DNA from: an uncultured Lachnospiraceae bacterium | GTDB lineage: Bacteria; Bacillota; Clostridia; Lachnospirales; Lachnospiraceae | Length of the DNA: 14,949 nucleotides | Reading direction: 5' to 3' | NCBI GenBank assembly: GCA_910579085.1 | Contig: CAJTRU010000079.1 | Location: forward strand, 1-14,949 | In this document: in pieces, positions 13,586 through 14,949 of the stretch | How positions within the stretch are numbered: position 1 is the first letter of the stretch | Layout: each line of letters starts with the position of its first letter | The notes under the pieces: model-generated | Databases searched by the model: none | What the model saw: the letters and a program-made list of their open reading frames with translations, nothing else | What the model was told of the DNA's origin: nothing | Program-made: the position numbers and the translations under genes

Positions 13586-14949
13586 ATGAATAACAGTATA
13601 CAGTATTTTTTGGAAAATGGAATACCTGGATTAGAGAAAAATAAAAAAGATTTTTTTACTAACCCAATGTGTTTTGATGAATATATAGAAAATGTGAAGG
13701 GTATAGTATTAGATTTTGGATGCCACATAATCTCTGAAGTGCTGGAAGAATGTAATACATTACTGGAAGAAAGTTTAAAAAGGAGGCTGCACTGGCAGGT
13801 TAAAGACCGCAGCCAGAAAAATATAATGTCACCTGTGGGCCTGCTGTCTTTTACACGCACAAGGTTTAAAAACAAGGAAACAAAAGAAACGGTGTATCTT
13901 CTGGACAGGGTTCTGGGTCTTTTGCCACATGCCCGTATGAGTGACGGTGTGGAAGCAGCACTCCTTGAAGAAGCAGTACAGACAAGCTATGAAAAAGCAG
14001 GAAAGGAAGCCTGTCCTGGGGAATGTGTGTCCAGGGAAACAGTGATGCGTCATGTGCGCCGCCTGGAAATCCCGGCAAAAAGCCAGGAAGAGCCTGCTGT
14101 AAAAAAGAAAACCAGGATTCTGTATGCTGAGGCAGATGAAGACCATGCTGTTTTACAGTTCCATAAGAAAAAAGGGGATATAAAACGTTTTAAGGGACAT
14201 GCGGACAATAAGCAGATTGTAAAGCTTGTATATGTACATGAAGGGTATACAGACAGCGGCATGGACAGGAAAGAATTAAAAAATGTGGTATATTTTGGCG
14301 GGCTTTACCGTGGTAAAGATAATGGAAAACTCTGGAATGAGGTAAAAGAATATACAGGGAAACATTATGGGACGGAAGAAACAGAAAAAATTTATTTCCA
14401 GTCTGATGGTGGTGCATGGATGAAGAAAGGTATAGAAACACTGGGGGCAGATTTTGTACTGGACGGGTTCCATGTACAGAAATACATAAGAAGGATAGCA
14501 CGTCTGGCAGGGGAAACAGAGGAAGAAATGAAAGAAAACAGGAAAAAAATACAGGGATGGATTGAAAAAGGCAGAAGGAAAGAACTGGAGCAATGGGTTG
14601 TGCAGATAAAAACATGTATGAAGGAAAAAGAGCAGAAAAAACTGGAAGAAAGTCTGAAATATATAAAAAACAACTGGCAGGGGATAAGAAGGCGTGTAAA
14701 AAATGAAGAAGGCATAGCCGAAAGCAGCACAGAAAGCCATATAAGCCATGTGCTTTCTTCACGTTTAAGTTCCAGGCCAAAAGGATGGTGCATGGAAGGG
14801 CTTGATAAAATGGCACAGTTAAGGGTTTACTGGAAAAACGGTGGCAGCCTGCTGGAGCTTGTAAAATACCAGAAAGAGGAAAAAATTACAGAAAAAACAG
14901 AAGAAGAAAAATATTTCAGTGCAACAGAAATGGTTACATGGGAGAAAAA
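13586..14949 (+). CDS. ISLre2-family (UPF0236) transposase, 3' end beyond window
   Basis: The frame is open from ATG 13586 to the last base, giving 454 residues, close to the family's usual length of about 450-500. Family landmarks are SFTRTRFKNKET near 88-100, ILYAEADEDH at 178-187, IYFQSDGGAWMKKG at 269-282, LDGFHVQKYI at 292-301, and the conserved C-terminal block HVLSSRLSSRPKGW to AQLRVYWKNGG at 388-420. Asp184 and Asp274 are candidate catalytic acidic residues of the DDE type (inference). GAAGG lies 7 nt before the ATG. Codons are richer in AAA/GAA and G/C-ending Leu/Arg codons than in neighbouring genes, fitting mobile origin. No frameshift or internal stop is seen, so it may be active. 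Confidence 0.9.
   Translation, partial: MNNSIQYFLENGIPGLEKNKKDFFTNPMCFDEYIENVKGIVLDFGCHIISEVLEECNTLLEESLKRRLHWQVKDRSQKNIMSPVGLLSFTRTRFKNKETKETVYLLDRVLGLLPHARMSDGVEAALLEEAVQTSYEKAGKEACPGECVSRETVMRHVRRLEIPAKSQEEPAVKKKTRILYAEADEDHAVLQFHKKKGDIKRFKGHADNKQIVKLVYVHEGYTDSGMDRKELKNVVYFGGLYRGKDNGKLWNEVKEYTGKHYGTEETEKIYFQSDGGAWMKKGIETLGADFVLDGFHVQKYIRRIARLAGETEEEMKENRKKIQGWIEKGRRKELEQWVVQIKTCMKEKEQKKLEESLKYIKNNWQGIRRRVKNEEGIAESSTESHISHVLSSRLSSRPKGWCMEGLDKMAQLRVYWKNGGSLLELVKYQKEEKITEKTEEEKYFSATEMVTWEK

Larger units (their letters stand above)
13522..14949 (+). mobile_element. ISLre2-family insertion sequence, partial (right end outside window)
   Basis: The element is recognised by its transposase. The left boundary is placed at the AGGGACG repeat from sequence alone and cannot be confirmed without the right end. 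No target duplication can be assessed. Confidence 0.6.

Noticed and set aside
13534..14816. Several minus-strand frames of 70-208 residues at the right edge
   Set aside because: They are Phe/Cys/Ser/Pro-rich shadows of the plus-strand transposase, whose AAA/GAA-rich codons keep the opposite strand free of stops.
1..14949. CRISPR array, tRNA, rRNA or known riboswitch
   Set aside because: No regularly spaced direct repeats, no cloverleaf with a CCA-like end and no conserved riboswitch core were seen on either strand by reading; low-similarity structured RNAs could be missed without a covariance search.

Overview
The window is low-G+C DNA from a Gram-positive anaerobe. Strong AGGAGG-type ribosome binding sites, a Veg-family protein, a YtvI-like permease and a secreted papain-like peptidase with Ig-like repeats all point to Clostridia. 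Lachnospiraceae is the most likely family, judged from overall protein character and not from a database search. No rRNA, tRNA or CRISPR array is visible.

Layout. Positions 1-80 hold the right end of a dispersed repeat. Next come two minus-strand membrane protein genes, a DUF368 (PopT-like) undecaprenyl-phosphate transporter followed by an AI-2E/YtvI-like permease, transcribed from a divergent intergenic region. Facing away from them on the plus strand is a large secreted C1-family cysteine peptidase. Positions 4705-5154 contain a striking non-coding block: a perfect 16-bp terminal inverted repeat encloses a roughly 230-nt imperfect palindrome whose right arm matches positions 1-80. A plus-strand EamA/DMT transporter follows and overlaps the 3' end of a convergent DEDDh exonuclease. 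The veg gene then has its own promoter and converges on the next operon at an 18-bp hairpin.

The central unit (7372-11843, minus strand) runs SEC-C protein, soluble hybrid-like histidine kinase, receiver-HD-GYP response regulator, and a short CheA-like protein with Hpt and ATPase domains but no CheW domain. Kinase and regulator are 4 nt apart, and a good sigma-A promoter lies ahead of the SEC-C gene. This looks like a multistep phosphorelay whose output is an HD-GYP domain, a family known for cyclic-di-GMP hydrolysis. The kinase ends in what appears to be an Hpt-like bundle in which the phospho-accepting His is replaced, so the His-bearing Hpt of the CheA-like protein may act in trans.

Upstream lies a monocistronic CdaR/PucR-type transcriptional regulator with a clear terminator. 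The window closes with an ISLre2-family transposase gene, open to the last base, preceded by an inverted repeat around its start codon and possibly inserted into a small coding remnant.
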